From Allomuricauda sp. (GTDB lineage Bacteria; Bacteroidota; Bacteroidia; Flavobacteriales; Flavobacteriaceae): a stretch of DNA of 7,972 bases. Below are positions 1 through 7,050 of the stretch, piece after piece. The notes beneath the pieces are model-generated. The model saw only the letters and a program-made list of their open reading frames with translations, was not told the DNA's origin and searched no databases. The translations under genes were made by a program, and so were the position numbers. The stretch covers positions 1 through 7,972 of the forward strand of contig JANQOD010000348.1 of the NCBI GenBank assembly GCA_028289745.1. The letters run 5' to 3'. The number at the start of each line of letters is the position of its first letter. Position 1 is the first letter of the stretch.

Positions 1-25
1 TCACAAGAATCAAGGGTTTTTCCAT
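1..25 (-). CDS. surE: SurE 5'/3'-nucleotidase, N-terminal fragment (runs off the left edge)
   Basis: Only the first eight codons are in the window, reading MEKPLILV on the minus strand from an ATG at 25-23. This matches the usual start of SurE, where a first beta strand of the form KPLILV leads into the metal-binding TNDDG motif, which would lie just outside the window. SurE is a metal-dependent survival-protein nucleotidase that removes phosphate from nucleoside monophosphates in the cytoplasm. The gene is divergent from the protease to its right; from memory, surE next to a C-terminal processing protease gene is a recurring arrangement in Flavobacteriaceae. The call rests on very few residues plus context, so a different gene cannot be excluded. 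Confidence 0.7.
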
Positions 26-43
26 CGGGCATACTTAACTGGG

Positions 44-51
44 CAAAAATA
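44..51 (-). promoter_or_regulatory. Putative Bacteroidota -7 promoter element for surE
   Basis: The minus strand reads TATTTTTG here, a perfect match to the Bacteroidota -7 consensus TAnnTTTG. It ends 18 nt before the surE ATG, so transcription would begin close to the start codon and give a leader of roughly a dozen nucleotides. No convincing -33 TTTG element is seen at the expected spacing. A six-base match is expected by chance a few times in this window, so position is the main support. Confidence 0.4.
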
Positions 52-110
52 CGTTTTTCAAAAGGATAAGGTGGGTATGGCGTTTAACAAAAAATTAAAA
101 GCAGTACCAA

Positions 111-134
111 ATACTGGCATGGTTTTTTCAGTAT
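111..134. repeat. Short inverted repeat in the surE-protease divergent spacer
   Basis: ATACTG at 111-116 is the exact reverse complement of CAGTAT at 129-134, with a 12-nt spacer ending in a run of T. It lies in the roughly 200-bp spacer between the two divergent genes. The right arm overlaps TATCTTAG (132-139), a one-mismatch version of TAnnTTTG that could serve the protease. It could be an operator or a weak hairpin, but arms of 6 bp are easily found by chance. Nothing else clear is visible in the spacer. Confidence 0.2.
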
Positions 135-222
135 CTTAGAGAATTGGAAGAAATACTAATGTAGAGGGATTTACAAAAGACTTGTGGAAATGAGAAAGTA
201 TCTCCCACCTAAAAACATATTT

Positions 223-2424
223 ATGAAAAAGAACTTCACATTGGCCCTATTGGTTATTCTTGTTGCGGTCGCTTCATGTAGCTTTACCAATAAGTCGTTT
301 GAGACCAATGATAAGGATAAGCTCTTGTTGGATTTGATAACCTATGTGCTAGAAAAGGGCCACTATGAGCCCAAAGACATCAATGATACTTTCTCTTCGA
401 ATGTTTTTGATGACTTCATCGATATTGTCGACCCCACTAAACGTTACTTTTTACAGAGTGATATCGATGGGTTCGAGCAATACCGGTTTCAAATTGATGA
501 TCAAATCAAGAACACTGATATCACCTTTTTCAATTTGGTCTATCAACGATTGATGAAACGTATGGGTGAGGCCAAGGAAATCTACCAGGAAATTCTGGCA
601 GAATCTTTTGACTACAATGTTGAAGAAAGTATCAATATCGACTATAGGGAAGAGTCTTTTGCGGCCAACAAGAAAGAATTGAAAGAGCGTTGGCGAAAAC
701 AGTTGAAGTATAATACACTGGGTGTTTTTGACAATAAGATAGCCGATTTGCGCCAAGCGGCAGGTTACAGTAAAGATGGTTCTGAAGATATTGTAGGTGT
801 TGGATTGACGACAAAGGCCATTAAGGTGACCAAGACCGAAAGTTTGGGAGACATGACCATAGCAGAAGTAGAAGTGGAAGCGAGAGAAACAACAAAGAAA
901 ACACTTGACGAGTTTTTTGATTATGTCGATGATCTTGAGCGAAAAGATTGGTTCGTTACTTATGTGAACACCATTGTTGACGAGTTTGACCCCCATACGT
1001 TTTATTTTGCCCCTGAAGAGAAAGATAAATTTGATATCAGTATGTCGGGCAAGTTTGAGGGGATCGGGGCACGTTTGCAAAAGAAGCCCGAGGGCGCCCG
1101 TATTGTAGATATTATTTCTGGAGGACCGGTATGGAGAGAACAGAGCCTTGAAGTGGGTGATGAAATCATAAAAGTGGGCCAAGAGAATGAAGAGCCCATC
1201 GATATTGTGGGCATGAAGCTTGATGATGCGATCAAGTTGATAAAAGGGCCAAAAGGTACAGTGGTGAATTTGACGGTTCGTCGTGTAGACGGCACCATAG
1301 AAATGGTTTCGGTAACCAGGGATGTCGTGGTATTGGAAGAGTCATTTGCCAAATCGGCAACGGTCATAAAAGACGATTTGAAGTATGGGATCATTCATTT
1401 GCCCAAATTTTATGTTGATTTTGAAGATTATTCTGAAAGAAACGCAGCTACAGACGTTGCCAAAGAGGTTGAACGATTGAAAGAAGAAGGTGTTCAAGGC
1501 CTTATTTTAGATTTACGTGACAATGGTGGTGGATCGCTGAAAACCGTTGTTGAAATGGCGGGCTTGTTCATTAAAGATGGCCCTATTGTACAGGTAAGGT
1601 CATCTGGCCAGCGCAAAGAAGTCCATGAAGACAAAGATGAGCGCATTCAATGGGATGGCCCCTTGGTCGTTTTGGTCAATGAATTGTCTGCATCTGCCTC
1701 AGAGATTTTGGCCGCGGCCATGCAAGATTATAAGCGTGCCATCGTAATCGGTAGCAAGCAAACCTTTGGTAAGGGAACGGTTCAAAATGTGATCCCTTTA
1801 GATAATATTGTCAGGAGCAACGAACATGGTGATTTGGGCGCAATCAAATTGACGACCCAAAAATTTTACCGTATTAATGGCGGTTCTACCCAATTAGAAG
1901 GTGTTAAAAGCGATATTGTGGTACCAGACAAGTACAGCTATATCGATTTGGGGGAAAAGGATCAAGAAAATCCGCTGGGGTGGGATAAAATTACCCCTGC
2001 AGACTATGAGATTTGGAATGGATACATTGATTTTGAGACAGCCGTATCGAACAGCAAACAAAGATTGGCCAACAACCCCCAGGTCAAATTGATCGAAGAA
2101 AATGCCAAATGGCTGAAAGAGCAACAAGATGAGACCTTGATCTCTCTTAATTATGGCGTCTACAAGACCCAAGAAGAAAGGGCAAAGGAAAAATCAAGCT
2201 ATTTCAAAAGCTTGAGGGACTATGATTCAAAGTTGACCTTCAACTCATTGAAATATGAAACGGAGCTGTTCACCAAAGATTCCGTTTTGCGAGAAAAGCG
2301 CAACCGTTGGCACAAAGAGCTGGCAAGAGATGTCTATGTCGAAGAAGCCGTAAACGTTTTGAAAGATTTGAAGATGAACAATTTCAAAGGCAGCAATACA
2401 AAATTGGCCAGCGTGAAGGGATGA
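223..2424 (+). CDS. prc: C-terminal processing (tail-specific) peptidase, family S41, predicted lipoprotein
   Basis: This serine protease cleaves near the C-terminus of periplasmic or membrane proteins, using a Ser/Lys dyad. The reading frame is open from a GTG at 184, but I place the start at the ATG at 223. That puts a short basic N-terminus and hydrophobic core directly before a lipobox-like VASC, with the lipidated Cys at residue 19, and gives 733 aa. An N-terminal helical Tsp domain covers about 28-230. A PDZ domain covers about 275-365, including GIGARL and a GPVWREQSLEVGDEI stretch. The S41 core covers about 380-567, and a C-terminal DUF3340-type region follows. The core carries DLRDNGGG (430-437), SASASE with nucleophile S491, D502 in MQDY and K517 in TFGKG, matching E. 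coli Tsp S430, D441 and K455. The protein is slightly longer than E. coli Prc (682 aa). No acidic stretch follows the Cys, so I infer a periplasm-facing rather than surface-exposed lipoprotein. It is monocistronic, with a terminator 22 bp downstream. In E. coli Prc acts on PBP3 and the hydrolase MepS; the substrates here are unknown. Confidence 0.93.
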   Translation: MKKNFTLALLVILVAVASCSFTNKSFETNDKDKLLLDLITYVLEKGHYEPKDINDTFSSNVFDDFIDIVDPTKRYFLQSDIDGFEQYRFQIDDQIKNTDITFFNLVYQRLMKRMGEAKEIYQEILAESFDYNVEESINIDYREESFAANKKELKERWRKQLKYNTLGVFDNKIADLRQAAGYSKDGSEDIVGVGLTTKAIKVTKTESLGDMTIAEVEVEARETTKKTLDEFFDYVDDLERKDWFVTYVNTIVDEFDPHTFYFAPEEKDKFDISMSGKFEGIGARLQKKPEGARIVDIISGGPVWREQSLEVGDEIIKVGQENEEPIDIVGMKLDDAIKLIKGPKGTVVNLTVRRVDGTIEMVSVTRDVVVLEESFAKSATVIKDDLKYGIIHLPKFYVDFEDYSERNAATDVAKEVERLKEEGVQGLILDLRDNGGGSLKTVVEMAGLFIKDGPIVQVRSSGQRKEVHEDKDERIQWDGPLVVLVNELSASASEILAAAMQDYKRAIVIGSKQTFGKGTVQNVIPLDNIVRSNEHGDLGAIKLTTQKFYRINGGSTQLEGVKSDIVVPDKYSYIDLGEKDQENPLGWDKITPADYEIWNGYIDFETAVSNSKQRLANNPQVKLIEENAKWLKEQQDETLISLNYGVYKTQEERAKEKSSYFKSLRDYDSKLTFNSLKYETELFTKDSVLREKRNRWHKELARDVYVEEAVNVLKDLKMNNFKGSNTKLASVKG

Positions 2425-2446
2425 AAATCCCCAAAAGAGATTTCAG

Positions 2447-2475
2447 GCCCCGACCTAAACGTCGGGGCTTTTTTT
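2447..2475 (+). terminator. Intrinsic (Rho-independent) terminator after the protease gene
   Basis: GCCCCGAC (2447-2454) and GTCGGGGC (2461-2468) form a perfect 8-bp, GC-rich stem with a 6-nt loop CTAAAC, followed by seven T residues (2469-2475). This is a textbook terminator starting 22 nt after the protease stop codon. The minus-strand reading has no T-run after the stem, so it acts only on rightward transcription. It separates the protease from the nuclease gene. Confidence 0.93.
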
Positions 2476-2517
2476 GTTGTATGATCGTAAAGTGAAAATG
2501 TAAATAAAATGCAGCCG

Positions 2518-2525
2518 TATCTTTG
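2518..2525 (+). promoter_or_regulatory. Putative Bacteroidota -7 promoter element for the nuclease gene
   Basis: TATCTTTG matches TAnnTTTG exactly and ends 14 nt before the nuclease ATG, in the short gap after the terminator, exactly where an independent promoter is needed. No good -33 TTTG is seen; the upstream stretch is A-rich. The leader would be only about 7-10 nt, so initiation is probably Shine-Dalgarno-independent. Confidence 0.5.
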
Positions 2526-2539
2526 GGGCAAATTTTCCC

Positions 2540-3355
2540 ATGAATAGAAAAGCCGTTTATACACTCTTGTTGATCGTTTGTATCATCGGTTTTTGGTTGT
2601 TCGAAAACTTTTATACCCCAGCGCCCTATTCTCCCAAAAAAGGAAGTACACATAACGTTCCTTTTGAAGAACAATTCTTGCCCAGTTCGTCTTTGGGCCA
2701 ATTGGTAGAACACCAAAACTATATGCTCTCGTACAGTGAGCCTTATGAACAGGCCGAATGGGTAGCTTACCGGCTATTGAAAGAGCACCTTACCTATGAT
2801 GACAGGGAGCGGCCCTATTTTGTTGAAGATCCCAAGGTAAGAACAAAATCGGCAGATTGGCGCAATTACAAAGGTTCGGGTTATGATCGTGGGCACCTAT
2901 GTCCTGCCGGTGACAGGCGATTTTCAGAACAGGCCTATAACGAAACCTTCTACACCAGCAATATCACACCGCAGAAAAAAGATTTTAATGCTGGGGTTTG
3001 GAACCGATTGGAGCAACAAATACGATATTGGGGCAAAAGATATGGTGAAATCAATGTGATAACGGGTGGTGTTCTCGAACCCGGATTAAGGGAGATAGGT
3101 GATGAGGGGGTCGATGTGCCCCAATATTTCTATAAGGTTGTCTTTAGGGAGAATGAAGATAAAATCCATGCACTGGCTTTTTTGCTCCCGCATGTGGAGA
3201 CCACTGCCAGATTGAACACATTTGTGGTCACTTTGGACAGTCTTGAAAGCGTTACCGGAATCGATTTTTTTGAAAAAATGCCAGGGCAGCTTCAATGTGG
3301 AATTGAAGGTAATATCGACACTTCGCCTTGGCCATTTTCAAATACCTTCCCGTAA
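2540..3355 (+). CDS. DNA/RNA non-specific endonuclease (NUC1 / Endonuclease_NS family), exported or membrane-anchored
   Basis: The 271-aa product belongs to the Serratia nuclease / EndoG family, beta-beta-alpha-metal enzymes that cut DNA and RNA without sequence preference using Mg2+. The signature DRGH lies at 116-119 with H119 as the general base. Further on come TSNITPQ and N150/E158. The 8-residue spacing of N150 to E158 equals that of the Serratia metal ligand N119 and E127, one residue further from the histidine than in Serratia. Residues about 5-21 form one hydrophobic segment after a basic start (MNRKA). It is either a signal anchor or a cleavable signal peptide, with no lipobox, so the catalytic domain should be outside the cytoplasm. 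I see no partner immunity protein, which fits an exported nutritional or DNA-degrading enzyme better than an intracellular toxin. No other in-frame ATG lies between the TAA at 2501-2503 and this start. The 3' end overlaps rodA on the opposite strand by 18 bp. Confidence 0.92.
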   Translation: MNRKAVYTLLLIVCIIGFWLFENFYTPAPYSPKKGSTHNVPFEEQFLPSSSLGQLVEHQNYMLSYSEPYEQAEWVAYRLLKEHLTYDDRERPYFVEDPKVRTKSADWRNYKGSGYDRGHLCPAGDRRFSEQAYNETFYTSNITPQKKDFNAGVWNRLEQQIRYWGKRYGEINVITGGVLEPGLREIGDEGVDVPQYFYKVVFRENEDKIHALAFLLPHVETTARLNTFVVTLDSLESVTGIDFFEKMPGQLQCGIEGNIDTSPWPFSNTFP

Positions 3356-4621
3356 GCGGTTTGAATCGAGTTTTAGAAAGATAAAGAGCAATAAGGTAAA
3401 GAAGACCATACCGGATCCACCATAGCTGAAAAAGGGAAGTGGAATGCCGATGGTGGGCAAAAGTCCGATGACCATACCAATGTTTATGGCATAGTGTATG
3501 AAAAGGATCGAAATCACCCCGTAGCCAAACATTCGCCCAAAGTTGTTTTTCTGTCTTTCTGCAAGACCGATCAAACGAAGAAAGAAAAAGGAAAAAATCA
3601 GAATGACCGCAGCAGTGCCGATGAAGCCCCATTCTTCACCTACCGAGCTGAAAATATAATCGGTATGCTGTTCAGGCACAAAATCTCCTTTTGTTCGGGT
3701 GCCCTCCAAAAAACCTTTTCCAAAGAAACCTCCAGACTCAATGGCCTTTTCAGATTGGTAGGTATTGTAACCGATGGTCTTTCTTATTTGATCCAACTTG
3801 TTCTCATCTTTTTCCAATCTCAACCAAAGGGCGAAGCGGTCACGGTGGCGCTGCTCGAATATGTTCTCAAAAACAAAGTTTACCGATAGCGAGAAGAGCA
3901 CCGAAACAACCAGCGTTATGATAAGGGGCAGGACAGGAATCTTGACCGAGGTTTTTTTAAAGAGAAACACCAAGGTGAGCAAGAGAACCAGACCTATTGC
4001 GACCCATACGGTGCCATACATCAAGGTGGTGGCAAAAAGAACCACTAAAACAATCGGAATCAAAAAATAATATAAGGGCAATCCTTCCCTGAAAAGAACA
4101 AAAAACAACGAAGAGAATATCAGGGCACTCCCTGGATCGGGTTGGGGAAGTATCAATAGAGCGGGCACCAAAATAATCAGTGCGGCATATAGTTGGTGCC
4201 TTCTGTTCTTAATGTCAGTCTGAATATCACTGAGATATTTGGCAAGCGCAAGTGAAGCCGTGACTTTTGCCAGCTCTGAAGGCTGTAGGTTAAAAAATCC
4301 CAAATCATACCAAGAGGTCGCCCCGGCTATGGTCTTTCCAAAAAGAAACAGACCGAGCAGCAAAACCAATGAGATCAAGTAAAAGATACTTGCAAACCGT
4401 TCAAAAAATCCACTTTCAACAAAAAACACCAAAAAAGCGACGATCAGACTAAATATGATGAAAAACAGCTGTTTGCCATAAAGGGTCGAAAAATCAAAAA
4501 TAGAGGTATGATCCTCGCCTAAGGTAGTCGAATAAATATTGATCCAACCGATAAACACTAAAAGAACATAAAAGAAAACCGTGAGCCAGTCCAACCTTCT
4601 CAGTACATTCTTACCAGACAT
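3338..4621 (-). CDS. rodA: RodA, SEDS-family peptidoglycan glycosyltransferase of the elongasome
   Basis: RodA polymerises lipid II into glycan strands at the side wall, in complex with PBP2. The 427-aa polytopic membrane protein contains the family landmarks: SWYDLG with W104, QPSELAK, the PDPG motif after membrane helix 5, and EQHTDYIF with D321, which aligns with the essential D262 of E. coli RodA. The C-terminal PLPFFSYGGSG stretch near residues 395-404 is also diagnostic. RodA is preferred over FtsW because of its place in the mre operon and its direct partnership with mrdA. The start overlaps the mrdA stop by 11 bp, so translation is probably coupled. It is about 57 residues longer than E. 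coli RodA (370 aa), mostly from an additional hydrophobic stretch at about 200-250 that looks like two extra membrane helices. It is the last gene of the operon. No terminator hairpin with a T-run is visible on the minus strand just downstream, where it runs into the convergent nuclease gene. Confidence 0.97.
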   Translation of the reverse strand: MSGKNVLRRLDWLTVFFYVLLVFIGWINIYSTTLGEDHTSIFDFSTLYGKQLFFIIFSLIVAFLVFFVESGFFERFASIFYLISLVLLLGLFLFGKTIAGATSWYDLGFFNLQPSELAKVTASLALAKYLSDIQTDIKNRRHQLYAALIILVPALLILPQPDPGSALIFSSLFFVLFREGLPLYYFLIPIVLVVLFATTLMYGTVWVAIGLVLLLTLVFLFKKTSVKIPVLPLIITLVVSVLFSLSVNFVFENIFEQRHRDRFALWLRLEKDENKLDQIRKTIGYNTYQSEKAIESGGFFGKGFLEGTRTKGDFVPEQHTDYIFSSVGEEWGFIGTAAVILIFSFFFLRLIGLAERQKNNFGRMFGYGVISILFIHYAINIGMVIGLLPTIGIPLPFFSYGGSGMVFFTLLLFIFLKLDSNRLREGI

Positions 4622-6479
4622 ACTCGTTTATCTTGAAAGGTTCACCGCTATACGGCTTGATGTACTCATGCTCTAAGGTTTTTTCCAGCATTTTTTTCTC
4701 TAGGTCTTTACGGGTGATTTTCTTTTTGATATACTTTTCGATCAGAAGCGAGGCAATATGACCTGCGTAACGTGCCCCATAGTAGCCATTTTCAATGTAG
4801 ACGGCAAGGGCAATCTTAGGATTTTCAACTGGGGCAAAGGCAACAAAAACAGAGTGGTCGGTAAGTTGTACCCGCTCACCGTCGATTCTCGTGAAGTTCT
4901 CGACAGTGCCGGTTTTGCCGGCGATTTCGATATCGGGTATTCGGATCCATTTTGCCGTGCCATACCTATAGACATTGGCCATGCCTTCAATAACAGGACC
5001 GAAGTGCTCTCTGTCGATGGTTGTGTAACGTCTTTCGGTAAATCTTGGATCAATGTTGCCCGAAGCACCGATTTTTTTGATGATATGGGGGGTGTAAAAA
5101 TACCCTTTGTTGGCAATGGCGGCGGTCATATTGGCCAACTGCAATGGTGTGGCGGCCACTTCGCCCTGGCCGATAGAATTTGAAATGATGGTCGATGAGG
5201 CCCATCGGTTATCACCATACCATTTATCGTAATATTCCTTACCTGGAATTCTACCGGGTCTTCCGGTAGGCAAATCGGTACCTAAATAATTACCTAGTCC
5301 AAAGCTTTTAATGTGTTTTTCCCAAACATCCATGCCCTCATCGGTGGTATCGAATTTGCCATATATTCTTCGAAAAGTACCTGCAAAATAAGCGTTGCAC
5401 GAACGAAAAATACCAGAGTTCATGTCCCTGATTCCACCGCCGCAATGGCATCCCCTTTTTTTATTGCCCACATAAAAACCGTTATAACAGGTAAATTTGG
5501 TCTCAGGATCTATGACCCCTTCTTGAAGGGCGACCAATGCATTAAGGGTCTTGAAGGGCGATCCTGGAGAAGGTTCTGCCAAAATGGAACGGTCCCAAGT
5601 AGGTTGTGAGATGGTGTCGTAATGCAGCTTGGTATAGTTGGCCGAGCGCTTGCGGCCCACTAAAAGAGAGGGGTCATAGGTGGGCCCTGATATCATGGTC
5701 AATATCTCACCTGAACTGGGCTCAATGGCCACGATACCCCCTCGTTTACCATGCATCAACCGTTCACCATACTCTTGTAGCTCCTTATCAATCGTAATAT
5801 GCAATTCTTTTGCAAGTTCTGGCAGGGTGTCTAGCTTTCCATCCTTGTACGGACCAATGTCTCTATTGAAACGGTCTTTTTGAATATATTTTACGCCCTT
5901 TCTTCCCCTTAAGACATCTTCATACTGTTTTTCAATACCTGTTCGCCCCATAAGCTCACCTGCCTCGTAGTAAGGGTTCTTTTTCAGGTCGTATTCGTTT
6001 ACCTCACTGATATAGCCCAAAACATTGGCTGCGCTGTTCGTGTCATAGTAGCGCAATGATCGTTTCTGGATGTAAAATCCAGTAAACCTTCTCATTTTTT
6101 CTTGTAGCTTGGCGTAATCTTCTTTTGACAGTTGGGGCACCAAAACCGAAGGCAATCTTGGGGAATAGCGGTTGGCTTTCAGCATCCTATCGATAAAGGT
6201 CTGCTTGTCGATATCCAAAAGCTTACAGAACTCTAAGGTATCCAATGGCTTTACCTCTCGAGGGATGACCATCACATCATAAGCCGGTTGGTTACCGACA
6301 AAGAGTTCACCGTTGCGATCATAGATATAACCCCGCTCAGGGTAATCGTATATGGCCTTTATCGCAGGGTCTTCCAAAATCTGATTTGGTGAGAACCTGA
6401 ACAGTTGTAGGTACGATAGCCTGCCCAAAAAGGTGATGCCTATGATAACGATAATCGATGAGAGCAGTAACTTTTTCAT
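4611..6479 (-). CDS. mrdA: Penicillin-binding protein 2, elongation-specific transpeptidase
   Basis: PBP2 is the class B penicillin-binding protein that cross-links the strands made by RodA, anchored by one N-terminal membrane helix (about residues 3-20) with the rest in the periplasm. The 622 aa are close to E. coli PBP2 (633). A PBP dimer domain spans about 40-215, including ERGYIYDRNG and LMGRTGIEKQYE. The transpeptidase domain spans about 245-590. The three active-site motifs are present: SPFK with catalytic S307 and K310, SCN at 360-362, and KTGT at 522-525. Place in the operon between mreD and rodA separates it from the division enzyme FtsI. A cluster of C331, C344, H345, C346 and C361 lies between the first two motifs and may bind metal. 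It starts 61 bp after mreD with no promoter-like element in the gap, and its stop lies inside the rodA start region. Confidence 0.97.
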   Translation of the reverse strand: MKKLLLSSIIVIIGITFLGRLSYLQLFRFSPNQILEDPAIKAIYDYPERGYIYDRNGELFVGNQPAYDVMVIPREVKPLDTLEFCKLLDIDKQTFIDRMLKANRYSPRLPSVLVPQLSKEDYAKLQEKMRRFTGFYIQKRSLRYYDTNSAANVLGYISEVNEYDLKKNPYYEAGELMGRTGIEKQYEDVLRGRKGVKYIQKDRFNRDIGPYKDGKLDTLPELAKELHITIDKELQEYGERLMHGKRGGIVAIEPSSGEILTMISGPTYDPSLLVGRKRSANYTKLHYDTISQPTWDRSILAEPSPGSPFKTLNALVALQEGVIDPETKFTCYNGFYVGNKKRGCHCGGGIRDMNSGIFRSCNAYFAGTFRRIYGKFDTTDEGMDVWEKHIKSFGLGNYLGTDLPTGRPGRIPGKEYYDKWYGDNRWASSTIISNSIGQGEVAATPLQLANMTAAIANKGYFYTPHIIKKIGASGNIDPRFTERRYTTIDREHFGPVIEGMANVYRYGTAKWIRIPDIEIAGKTGTVENFTRIDGERVQLTDHSVFVAFAPVENPKIALAVYIENGYYGARYAGHIASLLIEKYIKKKITRKDLEKKMLEKTLEHEYIKPYSGEPFKINEYVW

Positions 6480-6540
6480 GATTCTTCAGCGAAAGGGTTA
6501 TTTGGCCTTAGCCTTATATAAGAACGCCCCAACAACCATT

Positions 6541-7050
6541 TTATTCGGTCTGTACAGTGAAAAGGGAACTGAGCAAGACACAGACAAAAATGGTCAAGAT
6601 GCTGGTGAGCAGAACTTTCTTCAAAAGTAATAGGATATGCGATAAACTTAAAATTTCAAACGTGAAGAATACCAAATGGTGTGTGAGTACCAATGATGCC
6701 AAAAATGTGATGCGCTGTATACGGGTGGTATTGTTAAAGGTAAAGGTTTGAAATTCATAGTTCACTCCGAAACAAAACCGCATGATCACAGGTCGGGCAT
6801 AGGCAATGGTGAGTGTAGAAAAGGCATGTAGGGCCAAGGTATCTGAAAATATATCGACCGACAGGCCCAATAGAAAACTGACAAGAAGAAAAATGGCCCT
6901 GTTTTCGCGAATCGGGTACCAATACAAAAAGATAATATAGACCATCGGGTTTATAGAACCAAAAAAGTTCAAATGGTTGAAGACAAGCACTTGTGCCAAA
7001 ACCAAGAGAACGAACCGAACGATATTTATGGCTATTACATTATTGAGCAT
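6541..7050 (-). CDS. mreD: MreD, rod-shape-determining membrane protein
   Basis: MreD is a small integral membrane protein that works with MreC to couple cytoplasmic MreB to the PBP2-RodA synthase. The 169-aa product is strongly hydrophobic, with about five predicted membrane segments (around 8-24, 35-46, 52-75, 112-133 and 137-163). The segment GLSVDIFSDTLALHAF (62-77) matches the recurrent MreD motif in which a glycine and acidic residue are followed by LHAF or LGLHA. Sequence conservation of MreD is low across phyla, so position between mreC and mrdA is major support. Its ATG lies inside the last codons of mreC (11-bp overlap). Confidence 0.93.
   Translation of the reverse strand: MLNNVIAINIVRFVLLVLAQVLVFNHLNFFGSINPMVYIIFLYWYPIRENRAIFLLVSFLLGLSVDIFSDTLALHAFSTLTIAYARPVIMRFCFGVNYEFQTFTFNNTTRIQRITFLASLVLTHHLVFFTFEILSLSHILLLLKKVLLTSILTIFVCVLLSSLFTVQTE

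Noticed and set aside
3..140. Plus-strand open stretch from the left edge to a TAG at 138-140
   Set aside because: It overlaps the surE start on the other strand, its peptide resembles nothing I recognise, and it runs through the divergent spacer.
451..1182. Long antisense open frame of 243 codons within the protease gene
   Set aside because: It mirrors a clearly coding S41 protease frame, is rich in Cys, Phe and His with no domain I recognise, and has no promoter or context of its own. It is a shadow frame.
3264..3279. Near-palindromic A/T run (T7-G-A6)
   Set aside because: It encodes FFEK in the nuclease and is explained by Phe/Lys codon use; no sign of frameshifting since the downstream frame continues normally.
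3290..3308. 7-bp perfect hairpin CTTCAAT-GTGGA-ATTGAAG near the nuclease 3' end
   Set aside because: It is AT-rich, inside the coding region, and not directly followed by a T-run on either strand (the nearest minus-strand T-run begins about 11 nt later), so it is not a credible terminator.
6498..6539. 13-residue mini-ORF (MVVGAFLYKAKAK) in the gap between mreD and mrdA
   Set aside because: It begins just after the mreD stop and could act as a coupling leader, but such a short frame is easily random and shows no other signal.
6622..6629. TACTTTTG on the minus strand inside mreD, a TAnnTTTG match about 140 nt before mrdA
   Set aside because: It sits within a coding region, lacks a -33 element, and a few such matches are expected by chance in a window this size.
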